This document shows, piece after piece, positions 49,334-62,805 of a stretch of 64,000 nucleotides of DNA (position 1 is the stretch's first letter; every line of letters starts with the position of its first letter). The position numbers and the translations under genes were made by a program. This DNA is from Dirofilaria immitis (taxonomy: Eukaryota; Nematoda; Chromadorea; Rhabditida; Onchocercidae): the NCBI GenBank assembly GCA_024305405.1, contig JAKNDB010000098.1, positions 2,808,501-2,872,500 of the forward strand, read 5' to 3'. A model generated the notes under the pieces. The model was not told the DNA's origin and did no database searches. It saw only the letters and a list, made by a program, of their open reading frames with translations.

Positions 49334-52300
49334 TTATATCGCCTCCATATCTTGCAAAATTATACTATAATGATTTCGTGAAATTGCTGTAAATGCCAGA
49401 GATCGTGCATCGTCGATACGATACTGAAGAAGATGGAAAATTAAATCTTGAAATTTTTCACTAAAGCTAGCTATCTTTAGCCAAAATCAATTATTTAAAA
49501 TGTAATGAAATTTTAAATATCGTAAAAATTAAGTAAGCAAAATAAGAGATCTAAAACTGCTATTCAAGCAATAAAGCTCATACTTAGTGAGGTCTTATAT
49601 AATCAATATTTTAATTCATTAACTGAATGTTTCCCCAATCCTTTATATTGATGCATTTAGCATCTGATAACTAGTAAATACCAGATTAATAAACGAAATG
49701 AACAATACCCTTGCGGTAACAATGCTAGCAGGATAAAATCTATAACTTCCTTCAGATTTGCGTTTACAATTCTCGACTGCATCTTGTACCATCAAACGTA
49801 ATAAGCCTGATAATGAAGTCAAACTGATTCTGCAAAATTTTAATAAAAATTTAGCCGTTTATTATACAAATAACCATTAATGAAATACATTTTCCCTATA
49901 CAAACATCCAGAAATTTACATGACTAAATTCTTTGCATCACTATGTGCGGCTTTTAAACAAAAGAAAAATTCTTCACTCACTCACCTATTTATGAATTAA
50001 CTAGTGTTAACAGAAATCTTAACTGAATTCGACAAAAACTGATAAAAATTCTTCAGAATGAAATATTAACCTATAATTCATAACAGCAGCAGCAGCATAT
50101 TCGAAAAGTGAGCCGATCTTAACCAATGGATTGGCTGTTTGAAGCAACCGATCAAGAATATCTTGCATTTGTGAATTTTCTTCACCATTATAAGCAGTCA
50201 CATCAATCCTATCAAGTGATAGATTCTTTATTTCAGAAGGCAGAAATTTTATTCTATTCCAACTAATATCCAAACATTGCAAATTTGTTAAACTACTTAT
50301 CTGAAAAAAAATTCGATGAAATTTACAATTCGTCGAAATCAAAAAGGCATAACATATGGTTCCAAATATAAAAAATGAACGTGTAAATACCATAAATAAA
50401 TGCGAATTCCTACTTCTGTACCAACTAATTAATGAGTCACTAAAAGTTCTAATGATAATTTGATGAAGATGATTGGAATTTTACAATTTCAATTATGCTA
50501 TCTCGAAATATGACAATAAAAGTCCAGGAAAAATTGCAAATTTCGTTTGTACCTATACTGACAAATAGAACACTCTCAGAGGTTTATTTGGAAAAGTAAA
50601 ATTAATCATTTTAACAGACCTTTAATTCCCGACAGTTTTTTTAAATAGACTGGTTTATTAATTTCGCAAAACATACTGTTCGTGGTAATTTTTCGATCTT
50701 GTTATGACTGAGCGATAAATGAGTCATTTGTGAGAACTGTGTGCAATACGGTGACAAATAAGAAATTTGATTATTTGACAAATCCAACGACAACAAATTT
50801 TTCGGTAAAGCTTGCCATAGATCATCCTACAAAAGTTATGTACTTATAGTAAGTAATATATTAAAAATTTTTCACTAATTAGAAACTTGTCTAGGCAATT
50901 TATGTGCATGCATATTCAAATCTTAACTAAGCTTTCATATATATACCAAGTTCCTGCCAATAAAAAATACTATCAACTCAAATGTCGGTATAATATCTTT
51001 ATAAAATATAAAATTACCGAAATACACCGTATTTCATTATCGGCAAGTATAAGCTCTTTGAGATGTCGCAATCGAACAATATTCAGAAACTTAATTTCGA
51101 ATGCGTCTGATTTACCAAGCTTATTACCGCTAAGATCAAGTCGATGAAGCGACGTAGCTCCAAACCAACGACTGTCAACAGAAGCCAAACCAATGTTTGA
51201 CAATGTCAATTCCTGTAGTTGGCATAATTTTAAATATTTATACTTAACAAAATAAAATTCCAGTATTTATAAATAAATCCTTCAACAAAAATTTTTAAAT
51301 AAACAACAATGTTGCTGTTCAAACTAACGCTTTTAAAAAATCTAGAAATAATTCTTTACTCGTAAATAAGATGGAAATCCCAGTTTATGCTCCTTGTACT
51401 GTTTCCTACTGCTTATAACTAGTTTTTTTCGAAGTGAAGCGAAATCACTAGATGTAACTTCTTTGTCTTTGTCCAGAATAACTTCTTCACCTGCCAATAT
51501 CTGCTGCAGTTTTGAAATGAAATTACGAAGACACGGAATTGATGCCTAAAAATATTATTAATATTAAAATTCTTTCCTATCAATTTGCTTCAACTTAAAT
51601 GATACCATATTATTCAGATTAGTTGAAGAGGACAAATAAAAATGCTAATTCTTATAGTTTGAAATTCCCAGGAAAATTATTTTGATATTAAAATAATACT
51701 TGCAGAATTATAATAAAATCGAACGAAAAAAAAGCTAAATTTTTAAGCATTATTAAAAGTTTATAACAATTCTATTCTCACTTTTTTCACGACATTATGT
51801 CTCTTATATTCGATTTTTTTCGATAATAGCAATCGATATTTACCTAATCAAAAATGATATATAATAATTTTGGTATGTTGCATGTTCGAATGCAGTAGAA
51901 TAAATGAGAACAAAAATGTAAATAATTCAATCAATATATCATTACCTCTTTTATACAAATCATAATTGATGGATAATTCATTTCTATTACAGCAGATCCC
52001 CATTGAATTTTTGTAGAATGAATTCGCTTAATATTGTCTCTAGTAATCTGTAAATAAATAAAAATAAAATAATGTAGAAGTTTTACAACCATAAAACAAT
52101 GACAAATTTTACAATTTATTATATACCTCATCATGTTTATCATGTAAATTAAATTAAATGCTATAAATCGAATGTCGATTTAAAACACACAATACAAAAC
52201 AAAGAAAAAAATTTAATTGTAAAACTTACAGTAAAAAGTCGCCCCTTTCTGGCCTGTGGAGTAAACAGAACTAATTCATATTCGTCTATTTCACTGATTT

Positions 52301-52400
52301 TGCCATGTCTTAGAATTAAAATTCCTTTGTTATATCGCTGACGTAATTTAGACGTGATCGATATGCGTGAATCAACTAATACGCTACATCGTAACTGCAT
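49334..52400 (-). CDS. lrr-1: leucine-rich repeat protein LRR1 (CUL2 substrate receptor)
   Basis: Family role: substrate receptor of CRL2 (cullin-2) ubiquitin ligase, needed to unload the replicative helicase and to control the cell cycle. Eight exons: 52230-52400, 51946-52047, 51360-51545, 51028-51212, 50677-50826, 50071-50300, 49709-49829, 49334-49423, giving about 411 aa against 414 in human. The N-terminus MQLRCSVLVDSRI and then ELVLFTPQARKGRLF match the N-terminal domain of the family. KLVISSRKQYKEHKLGFPS precedes the repeats. LRRs follow: SLHRLDLSGNKLG, HLKELILADNEI, NLLSLDLSNNQISYL, MTHLSLSHNKIEKLP, NLQCLDISWNRIKFLPSEI. The C-terminal part has PLVKIGSLFEYAAAAVMNYR and ends in SIILQDMEAI. 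I cannot point to a sure VHL/BC box. One base seems missing at the exon 4/5 junction (51028). Confidence 0.9.
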
Positions 52401-54490
52401 TTTGTTTTCAAAAAATTATTATCAATTCAAGCTAACAACTTCTGAAATAGAAATTACATTTGCAAGTAAGAAAAGAAAAAAACTCAAGTAAAATAATCCA
52501 ATATTACGTAAAAATTTTACGGAAAATATTACTCAGATCGAAGTTTCAAAACTTATTTAATTGAAAAGAAATGACAAATATCACTAAAAATTTCATCCTA
52601 TTTCTATACTTAAAATTCGAGCTCTTCTTTTTATGCATTTGAAATTTAAAAGAAAATTCATAAAAATATACAACTTATGAAAATACAACTATGATAAATA
52701 CTGAATAAATGAATTATTGCTATTATGATAGTTTTATCACAAGAAAATATTTTAGACACTTATTCATTTACAATTCATTTATCAATGCCGTATTCTCGAA
52801 AATGATAAAACTTTTCTAGCACCATCCAAATTTTCGAATTTTCTAAAATTAGTAAAAATACAACAAAAGAAAAAATTCTAAAAATTATCATAACAAGGCG
52901 AAGAATTGAAAAACAAATAAATATGCAAGTAAGAAGATTAAAAATTATGCTATGATCCGATTACGAATAACCTAAATTCTAATTTCTTGCAATCAATAAA
53001 TTTATTTTCATAGTTGATATATGCTGCTACTCTATGTTGCAAAAACTAGTAACTGAATATAATATGCAATATACCAATCGCAATATTATCATATATAATA
53101 AATATTCATCATTATCAAAATTGTCCTAAAATAGTATATGTAAAAGATAATCATCAATGACATATTTCTATAAATTATTATATTCATGAAATTAAGAGCA
53201 ATTTTCTATAAAATACCAATTTCAATAGTTAAATAAAAATTAATGTCAACTTTTTCTCTTAAAAATTCATTTTATTATTTTTATATTTATTAAAATGTAA
53301 TTCTTGTTCTTACATTTCCATATAGTTATGCCTTGCAAGTATAATTAACTAGTGTTAAGGTGATAAAAAAGGCTAAATACTAAAAGAGCACAGAATATCT
53401 GAATTAGAGATAAAAAGGTACAAATATTCATAATTTTTTGATCAATATTAACTTGCAAAAATCATAATTGAAATTATAAAGCAATAACTAGCATATGATT
53501 ATCAGTAATAGAGACAAAGATAAGCTACATAATATACTTTACGTTTGTTGATTTCAACAGTTATCGAATTTGATGCAACAATTTCATGCATCGAAATGAC
53601 ATATCCGAAATAAGTAAAAATAAACAGATCTTGAGCATACTGAAAAAATTCTATCTAATCTGCATATAAGATAGACAAAATTCTCCCAAATATATGGCAT
53701 CAAAAATAATAACACAAGTATATCATCAAGTTGTAATTTTTTATTACTTTCAAATTAAATTATCAGGAGTGATATTCTACGAATGAATTGTAATCAATTG
53801 TAAGCGAAAGAAATTATTGATAGATATGATATCAAAGAAAGAGCTACAGAAAACAATACGCTACGCAATAACAAAGCAAAATTGAATAATTTAGTAAAAA
53901 TAAGATACAAACGAATTTTATTCAAAAAACAGAAAGGAATTTCCAGTGATCAGAAGGAAAATGTAAAATATACCACAGAGAATGAAAGTCCTGAAACAAT
54001 ATATAGTATAGAATGTATCATACATGAAAGCTTTACTGGCAATATTTCTTTGTTTGACATGTCGATTAATAAAGAAAATTTCGGAATAGTTTTGAGAAAG
54101 TAATTTTCTCATCAGAGTTCTAAAAACTAAGGATATAAAATTTTGAAACTCTGAAAAGACTAAAAAAGCGATGAATTATTTTCAAAAATATAGTCTTACC
54201 ACCTAAATTCTGATTCAAAAGAATCATAAATGAGTTTACATTTTCAAAATAATTAAGTCAGAAAAAAAAGGGTGAAGTGAAGAATAATATAGCAAACTTT
54301 GAAAGCAGTTGAAGTGAAATATTTTTAAGGACACCTAATACCTAATCGTAGTAAAATCACTAGTTATTACGATGATTATTAAGAAGAGTAAGAAACAGAA
54401 TATCAAAAATAAATTCATTTTCCGCTTCTCTATTAAATCAAAACATCCGTTATCTATAACAGTCATCATAAATTGCATGTATAGGCATTA
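52401..54490. other. 2.1 kb intergenic region between the golgin and LRR1 genes
   Basis: AT-rich, with no exon recognised on either strand. Overlapping open frames around 53880-54110 on both strands have no domain, no matching splice context and a lysine/asparagine-rich composition expected by chance. The golgin 3' UTR and the LRR1 promoter should lie here. Confidence 0.45.
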
Positions 54491-57400
54491 TCATAAATTG
54501 ATTAATTTTCCACGGCATTCGCTGCAATGCAAATTAGGACTACAAGGTGCAAGTGTTCTCGAACGTTCCAGATCCTAGAAAAATATTGAAAGCTAAATTT
54601 CTTTTGAATACTTTTTTATTGAAGAAATAAGTACTCTTTATAGAAACAATTTCTCAACTTATCCTCCAATTAGGCATCTAAAATCGACATCAACAATAAA
54701 CTCATTTTTTTCGAATTTTATGTGATATTTTTTCTATTATAATTCGCAAAAAGAATAGATTATCTAATAAATGGCAATTATGAACCAATTATCCTTATGA
54801 AAAATAGTTAAAAGCCTGAAAATCTTAATTTGGCAATAATTTCTAAAGCTCCAGTCTCATATAAAAAATCACATAAAAATTAAAATGGCACCTGCAACTC
54901 TGATATCAAATTTAAAATCCTTTGCACACCAACATCATCATCAGCATTACCTTCCAAAATATTTTCTTTCATTTCATTTCTAGGAATACCTGCAATGGGG
55001 AATTATAAAGTGCTTTTTGTTGGATTAGACAAAAATCTAAATTTAAAAAAAGAAAAATGAATGACAACTTACCAGTATCATGCTTCCCATTATCGAACTC
55101 GCTTGAGATATCAATACAAGAATCCGGACTGCCAGGAACAAGCAATTTTGAACCATCAACAACAACCTCTTCGTTACCCGAAAATTCATCCGTAATGCCG
55201 TGACTACAATACAAAGTACTATGAGTAATCACCAATAATATCTTGGAAAACATACAAAAAGATTTGTAAAAATTATAAAATACCTGTATGATCGAACACA
55301 ACTTGAACGTTTCGGTGACCCAGTACGACTGTTCAATGTCTTTTCTCATGCCCATAAATATGTAACAATCCTTTCTTCGATAACAAATTTACTAAGGTTT
55401 TTGTAGTTCATTAAGCTTTTGCTGAAAAAGTTGAAACAAACCTATTACATAAGCAACAAATGTTGAAAACTGTCAAATGTCGAAGAATTTGAGCATAAGG
55501 AAAATAACTTAAAGGCAACACTATGAAATTACATTAACAAAAAATAAATATGAATACAACATCAAAAAAACGAATAAGAAGATTAAATTCATTCGATCCA
55601 ACATTTAACTTAAAATTTTATCGAAAGAAAAATTAGAAAAAGAATTGATGACCTGCATTTGTTCTTTTTCGAAAGATAATTTTGCTACTGCTTGCTCCCT
55701 TTCACGCATTCTCTCATTGATCTTTTTCTTTGATGTTGATACAGTGTGACATAGTCACCTGCAACAATTGAAAAAAAAAAGGTTATTAATTTAGCACTAC
55801 TCTGAATAATTAGCAACATTTAATACAAGCAGTAATCCACAAACCGATGGTATCATTTTCAGTTTCTAACTGCATTACAATATGTTGTAGTCGCTCCTTT
55901 TCTTCTGCAAGATCTGCAATTTGCCGCATCGCTCGAGTGAAACGAGCCTCCAATTCTGTCCAAGCCAATGGTTTCTCTTTTATTGAGAATGCTAAAATTC
56001 ACAAATTCAAACTGAAAAAAAAACAATAATTCCATCTTTTGAGCAGATCATGAAATCAATAAGTAAAATTATCATTTATCATTTATCATTTCTCACATAT
56101 TACGAATTATAGCATGACTTTGAGAAATAGAAAGCAAAAATATGGAAACTTCACAACATAGCTTAATCTTAAAACATATTAACCTTTTTTCAATTTCTAA
56201 TTATTATCTATAACTGTTTCTCAAAACATATAATTAAACCTTGCAGTTGCTTTACAACATTGACATCTGGCTGAATAGAAGGCATCGGATTGCATTGAAA
56301 AGATGAAGGTGTAACATTACTTGATACTGATGAGTCATTTAACTTTTCTTGTAGCATGCTAATATCATTCCGCAATTGTTCATTCTCAGCAGACAATGTG
56401 TTGATCCTGCAAGAGAAGTCAACATTCAACTTCTGCATTATCTTAAAGTCAAAAATAAATAGATAACATAAAAAATTAACAGAGTTAAACGATATGCGAG
56501 CATTAAAAATATTTTTTGATTAATCAAAAGTAAATTTTTTCTTCAGCATCTTTATATTCATAACTTTATGTGAATTTTCAGAATAAATAATATTTATCTT
56601 GAAAATAAAAATGAACGAATAGAATACCTCTCAACTGCCTGCCCCAATTCAACATGTATATTATTCTGATTTTCATCTTCAGAATTTTGTTCCATTATCC
56701 TAAAATGTATCTTAAAAAAAGTTATAAGTTGCATCCATGAGTGCCAGATTGAGCAAATGTTTTTAAATTAAAAATAATGAAAATTTTGAAACAAGCATAC
56801 CTTCGTAACTCCTCATTCTCCTGCATTACTCGTCTATGATCAAGTCTTAATTCATCCAGAACCATTCTAACATTGGCTAATTCTACTTCAGTATGCGCAT
56901 GAGCATCTTCTGTATGTGAAAGCGACATATCTCTATCATAGCCCTCAGAAACCGATGGTGTTGAAATAGTCTGAAATCCAAATAATACATCTTTTTAAAA
57001 CCTAGAATGAACAATCCAATCCAATCCCACTTCATTCCAATCCCATTCATTTCATTTCATTTCATTATTTATCCATTCTTAATAAATTTTTTTGCTAACT
57101 ATTAAAAACTTTTAAATACTATCTTTTTAAATTTTTCAATATATAATTTATAGTATGTAATTTGAATTTATAGTATATAATTTATTTAGCCAAATTTCAG
57201 TTTCACATGCTGCTAAGCAACTGAAGCACATCAAATGCTTTTTTTTAAAAGAAACAAATGAACTATCGTGATTTTAGCATTCGCTGAAATATATTTTCAG
57301 TAATTAGCAGCATCTTATGTTGAAATTCTTCATATAGCAGAGATCTCAATTGAATGGAAGTGAATGAATCATTATATCTCCCATAGAAATTCAATATTTT

Positions 57401-60400
57401 GGGCTTTCCCAAAAACTTTCTTCCTGCTATTTTTATTTAGATTTAGCGAAAATAGTGGACTATAAATGCAAAGGTTTTACAAAAACCTGAATGGATTGGA
57501 TTGGAATACAATCCATTTCAATCCCGTATTGTATATTTTAACTTGATTTTTGAGCTCACTGAGAATGCAAATGATTCCATATGCAAATAGCAGTGTGAAG
57601 CAATGAATACTGTGATAATACTGATTTTCGAAAAATTTAAGATATCAGACATCGGATCGATGCGTTCACTTGTTAGGTTGCTAATAAGAAGCTTTAACTA
57701 GGATAATTTCAGCCCCAACGAAAAAAAAGACTGATGAGGACAAAATAGTAATCTAGCAATAAAATGGGCTTTACATTTTACATCTAAATAAAATTAGCTA
57801 TATTTCACATTTACCTCATCACGGTCTCGTGGATCAACATACTCAATATGCTGCTGTTTTTCGTATATATCGCCGTTTGGAATTACTGGAATTGACGATG
57901 GATCAACAAATCTGTCATCAAAAGGTTGACCAGAAAGCCGATTCAATTCATTTCGCAGTTGACTAACCAGATGCAATGCACTCAATCGTCCATTTTCTCT
58001 TTCCATACTTTCCTAAATGATTTAATATATTGAAGTTGTCCATAGAATATAAAAGATTTGATAGTTTTATTTGAAGCTTTAAACTATTAAAAATTACATG
58101 AAAAATTTTGGTCTCAACAATTCTGACTGACAACATATATCGTTATAATTTTCAGTATAAATAATTACTAAAATTCTGGAATATGAAAAAACTACTATAG
58201 TAACTATAGTAACCTGTGTAACCGTTATTAATTTATCTTGCAGTTCGATTAACTGCTCTTTCAATTCTCGATTTTGCGCAATAGCTCTTGAAACCGTAGC
58301 TTTCTCGTTTTGCAGTTGTTCTGATAACGAAAGTGCTCCTTAAAAATTTAATGTCTAAATAAATATGGACCAAAACGTGATTTTTTAAAATACTAAACTA
58401 ACCTCTGCATGTTTCTGTTGTTCCTCAATAACAGAACGAGCTCTTGCAAGTGATTCTTCAACCGCAGTCAATTCAGCAATTTTTTTCATCAATTTTGATT
58501 TCTAGAAATAAATTGTTAAAAAAAAATTCGTATCCAATCTGCAGCTGCAAAATCAGTGTTTTTATATTATTAAATTTTCATCCATGAAATTGTAAATTTA
58601 TATACGATTTATATAAATAAAATGCTATAAATTGAAAAACATAGTCTGCGCGTTTCAAAGAAAACACTGCAGATATAAACAAAATTCCACAAAAAGAACC
58701 TCATCGTTAAGCGCAGAAGAAAGTACAAGAATTTCTTGTTCTTTATTCGTAAGTTTTGTATTTAATTTCTCAATTAACTCTTTTGCTCTTTGATGGTCGG
58801 TCGTTACTTCAGTCAATTTATTTTGCACTCTTTGCAGTTCGACGGAATTCTTAAAAATTTAAGCAAATAATAATTAAGCGCAAGACTAAATAAAGTGAAG
58901 AATAAAAATCATATGTTATTGTCTCAGATTTTTAACATAAATTCAAACTTCAAATTATGTTCTGTTATATATTTTTAAAACAAATGGGAAAAAAATATTC
59001 ACCGATATGTGGGATACAAGTTCTACCACTGGCAGGTTCAGATCACTTAAAAATTTAACCAAAATGATAAGAATTTTTCCTACTACATACAAAAAAGACT
59101 AACTATATCATATTTATCATGATCTTTTTCTAAATTCGGTCTATCGACTGTCTGTAGCATTTCAATTTCACTTTCTAAAGCTCGTACTTTTGACTCCAAA
59201 ACCAGTTTCTCATTTGATATTTCCTCTAGCTGCAAAAAGAATGTAAAAATACTTGTTTTAAAATAAAAAAATTCTCTGTTCGCATGAATATTGTTATTTA
59301 AATTAATACTGTTTTTACCTTTGTACTCATTTGCACAATATTCTGATTCAGTTGCGTCCCGTACAATTCATAACGTTCCCGTGCCAACTGTGCCTCTTTC
59401 TTCCATTTTTCTGCCTCATCTGTTGCTCTAACCAATCCATTTTTCAACTGCTCAATTTCATCTGTAATATACATAAATTTTAGCATAACGAATGAAAAAA
59501 AAATCAATAAACTAATAAAAAATAACGATATGAATGAAAAAAAATTGTAGTAAATATTTCTTTAAATAAACGATTGTAATAGATCTGACCGTAATTAGAA
59601 CATAATAATAACAAATCAAAGAAAAGGATAGGAAAAAACACTTTAAAAGTAATTTTGTGCAATCAAAAAAATAAAATCAATAACATTACTGTTTTGTATA
59701 GGTTAAAAAAAGCTTACCACAAAAATTTTGACCATCATTTTTTGATTGAGTATCCCCATTCGTATATGCCCCTAACTGACGTAGATAAATATCCTTCATC
59801 CGTAACTGTTTGTGAGCTTCATCTAATTCTGCCTGAGCAGCTTCGGCTTCTTTCATGCAGATTTTCAATCGCTCCTAAACTTTTAAGAATTTCAAGAATA
59901 AATGTAAAATAATTAAAATTCAGTACTTCATTATACTACTATCCATAAAAGAATTTAAATGATTTCTTGATTATTACTCAAAAATTTTACAGAATAAGTT
60001 GCCGTATTATGCTCATAAACACTGCAAAGTTGGAAAATCGAAGAATGCTAGAAATTCATCATTTTTTTCAGTAGCAAGGTAAATGCAAACAAAACGAAAG
60101 AAAAGAAAATAAAATGAAGTTATCAAATCACACATATATATATTCTTTGACATAACAGAGATGTTTATTATAACTAGTCATACTCCCTATACTCCACCAA
60201 AAATATCTATTCAAAAATTGAAAACAATAATGAATCTATTAATAAAGCAAACCTTAGCATCATCCCGATCTTGCTGCATATGAAGCATTTTAGTCTGCCA
60301 ACATACTGCTTCTTGTCTACCATTCTCTGATTCTTCTATTTGCCTTTGCACGGCATTATTCAGGGAACTGATTTCTTTACGCATTGATACGATTTCTGTT

Positions 60401-62805
60401 TCCAATGATGTAATATGAGAAGTTTTATCACGCATCTCAATCTACAACGGATATACAAAGCTAATCTTCAAATAACTTCTGTGAAAATAGGAAAACTAAT
60501 TAACTCCTTTTCCGTACAATAAATGGATCAATAATTAATAAATAAAACATCTAAAATAAAAATTCATACCGTAAGACTGCAAATTTGCTTATTTCGATCC
60601 ATGACAAGTTCATTTTTTTGTCTCAACTGTTGCTGCAAAGCTGTCTTCTCCTTAACAACAACACTCATTGCCTGAAACATCATTAATTTGATGCATTGTA
60701 ATTGTTCACATATGAAAATAGAGATACGTTGAAATTTAATCCTGCACTTAAATAATTTCATTATTTATCGTTTAAGACGAAACAAACCGTTTGCAAATGA
60801 ACGAGCTGTGTTTGCAAAGCAGATCCACCTGGATCACCATTTTTGATACATTCACTGAGCTTTGTATAAGCGGCATGAATCTCGGAATAATGTCCAACCT
60901 AAAATATTTTATATATAAGTAATATGAATGATATAATCCGTTATCATAAAATCACATCAGCAGCACTCAGAAAATCGTGCGTTAAATTATGTTTGATCAG
61001 ACATGAAATTCTCAAACAGTTGACGATATAAATTTTCAAAACAACTTCGATATTAACATGTAATTTGGACTGCTACCTTACGAAATGTAAGAAAAAGAGG
61101 TACGAAAAACAAATAAAAATAAATCGAGTATATGAAGACATACCAACTCCGTAAGTTGCGAAGAAAGTTGTCCTTTTTCAGCTGTACGTAAAGCTAATTC
61201 TTCTCTTAATCGAATGCATTCTTGCTATAATAAAACTAATCGTTCATATGAGAATTCAAAGGAAAAAAATTTCTGAAGGCGAAAAAACAGTGTTCCACTT
61301 CTTAATTTCTCAATTTTTTGGGAAAAAATGGTACCAAAAAAACAATAATACTTGGTAAACTATTTAATTAACAAAAACTTATAAGACCGAAACTATATGG
61401 AAAAGGTGAATGTGACTAGATTATAATTCTTGCGAATAATAATAATCAACAGAATGCAGAAAAAATAAGATGTTCGATGATAAATTATTAATGAACTTTC
61501 ATTTCGTATCATTTGGATCAATTTCATCTTCTTCTAAAACTCATTCTTGCATTGTTTCAAACTACAATCATATCAAATGCTCAATCGATAGCAATATTTT
61601 ACTTCCAATACGTGAAATTATAACTTTTCAAGCTGTTCCATATTTACGACATTCAATAAAAGCAGCATAAAAGAAAATCAACAGTTACATCACTGGAAAT
61701 GAAATGCAAAATAGACAGCATTAAGCAATACTACAAGAGGACAAATAAACTCCTGCAGGTGATCTAATCCTTGAAACAAATGATGAAAAAACGGGAAAAA
61801 TTTATATATGAAAATCAGGAAACCTTCAAATCGAGCAGATCCTCCGGTGTGTTTGGAGACAATTCTGGTGTACTATTTTGTTGAAATTTATCCCTCAATT
61901 CACTGCTCAGAGCACTGCTGTTTGTGTTCGATAGAATATGATTCCCAACACTTTGTGCAGTCGTCGATGGAGAATCATGTGATTCTGTTTGAGCTCTTTG
62001 GAAGGTGTCTTTCATCTCAACATGATTGCTCAGTGCTTCAAAACAATAATTTTCTACCAATTTGGTACAATTCAACAGAGTTCCGGAAACTGATCTTAAA
62101 ATTACTATGCTTCAATTTTAGTAATAAAATCGTTCTAAATATCTCCACATTTTCATATGAATACTATAATTAAACTTACGTAAGCTGGTAGCAGATCGTC
62201 GTCCACTAGTTTCAATTATACTCGAGACACTTGGAGATGGAGAAAAAGTAAGTTCCCTGTTTTCATTGCGATGTTTTGACTGATAATCTCGTAACTGAAA
62301 GTTGCTTAAATCTCTCGCAAGTACCATTCATACATGCACGAGAACTTATGTAGTGACATATTCTATAGCGATTTATATGGCTATAGAAAGATGCAAACAG
62401 TTAACTAATCATTTAGCTAAAGATCGACTATAGTAATCCAAAATTTTATCTTTTTTGTTAGCAAGCTCATATTACGATATAAAATAACGCAGAATTTCCA
62501 AGTTATTAGGAAACTCGTGCAATTTTTTCCGTAAGTATTATTTAATGCTAAGATAAATTTTATCGATCAGCAAACTTTCTTACATGATAAGTTGAGCATT
62601 CAACTTTACTTTATCAAGATAAAATTTTCTAAAGAAGATTTGTTTGAATAAAGTATGATTAAATAGTAGATGTAAACTAAAATCTGCCATAGATTAGTGA
62701 TTCTATGTATTCGAATAAATTTCCGAGAAAAGTAAAACTTACTTTTTTCCGAGCTTGAGCCAAACGCTCCGCTTTTGTTTCCGTTGCTCCTTCAAACATA
62801 CTCAT
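54491..62805 (-). CDS. GOLGA2: golgin GM130 (GOLGA2 homologue)
   Basis: Coiled-coil cis-Golgi matrix tether; relatives bind p115 through the N-terminus and GRASP through the C-terminus. Twenty-four exons: 62743-62805, 62180-62294, 61824-62089, 61144-61224, 60789-60898, 60570-60671, 60253-60441, 59718-59874, 59319-59461, 59104-59229, 59003-59045, 58700-58849, 58403-58501, 58214-58338, 57815-58012, 56801-56970, 56628-56699, 56240-56406, 55845-55991, 55653-55758, 55284-55421, 55073-55203, 54892-54989, 54491-54574; about 1030 aa. The N-terminus KAERLAQARKKLRDYQ is the basic p115-binding type. Diagnostic parts: ATVSRAIAQNRELKEQL and, later, WTELEARF, then RLQHIVMQLETENDTIGDYV with TLYQHQR. Most of the rest is heptad coiled coil. 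The C-terminus is APCSPNLHCSECRGKLINL, not the hydrophobic -TVI type PDZ ligand of vertebrates. Single missing bases are likely at 55723-55727, 55396-55397, 55341-55344 and near 58338. The 59045 junction is out of phase and unsolved. Confidence 0.92.
56971..57814. other. large golgin intron with inverted CCAATCCAATCC ends
   Basis: An intron of 844 bp, longer than its neighbours. CCAATCCAATCCCAC-type sequence near 57014-57030 reappears in inverted form (GGATTGGATTGGAAT) near 57492-57510, about 480 bp apart. This could be a degraded inverted-repeat element, but the shared ends are short and simple. Confidence 0.3.

Noticed and set aside
53882..54112. Overlapping open frames on both strands between LRR1 and the golgin
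   Set aside because: Low-complexity K/N/E-rich composition, no domain, and no convincing splice or start context.
61470..62173. Plus-strand open frames over 60 codons near the golgin 5' end
   Set aside because: One is the complement of the golgin exon 61824-62089, and the other lies in an intron with no homology signal.
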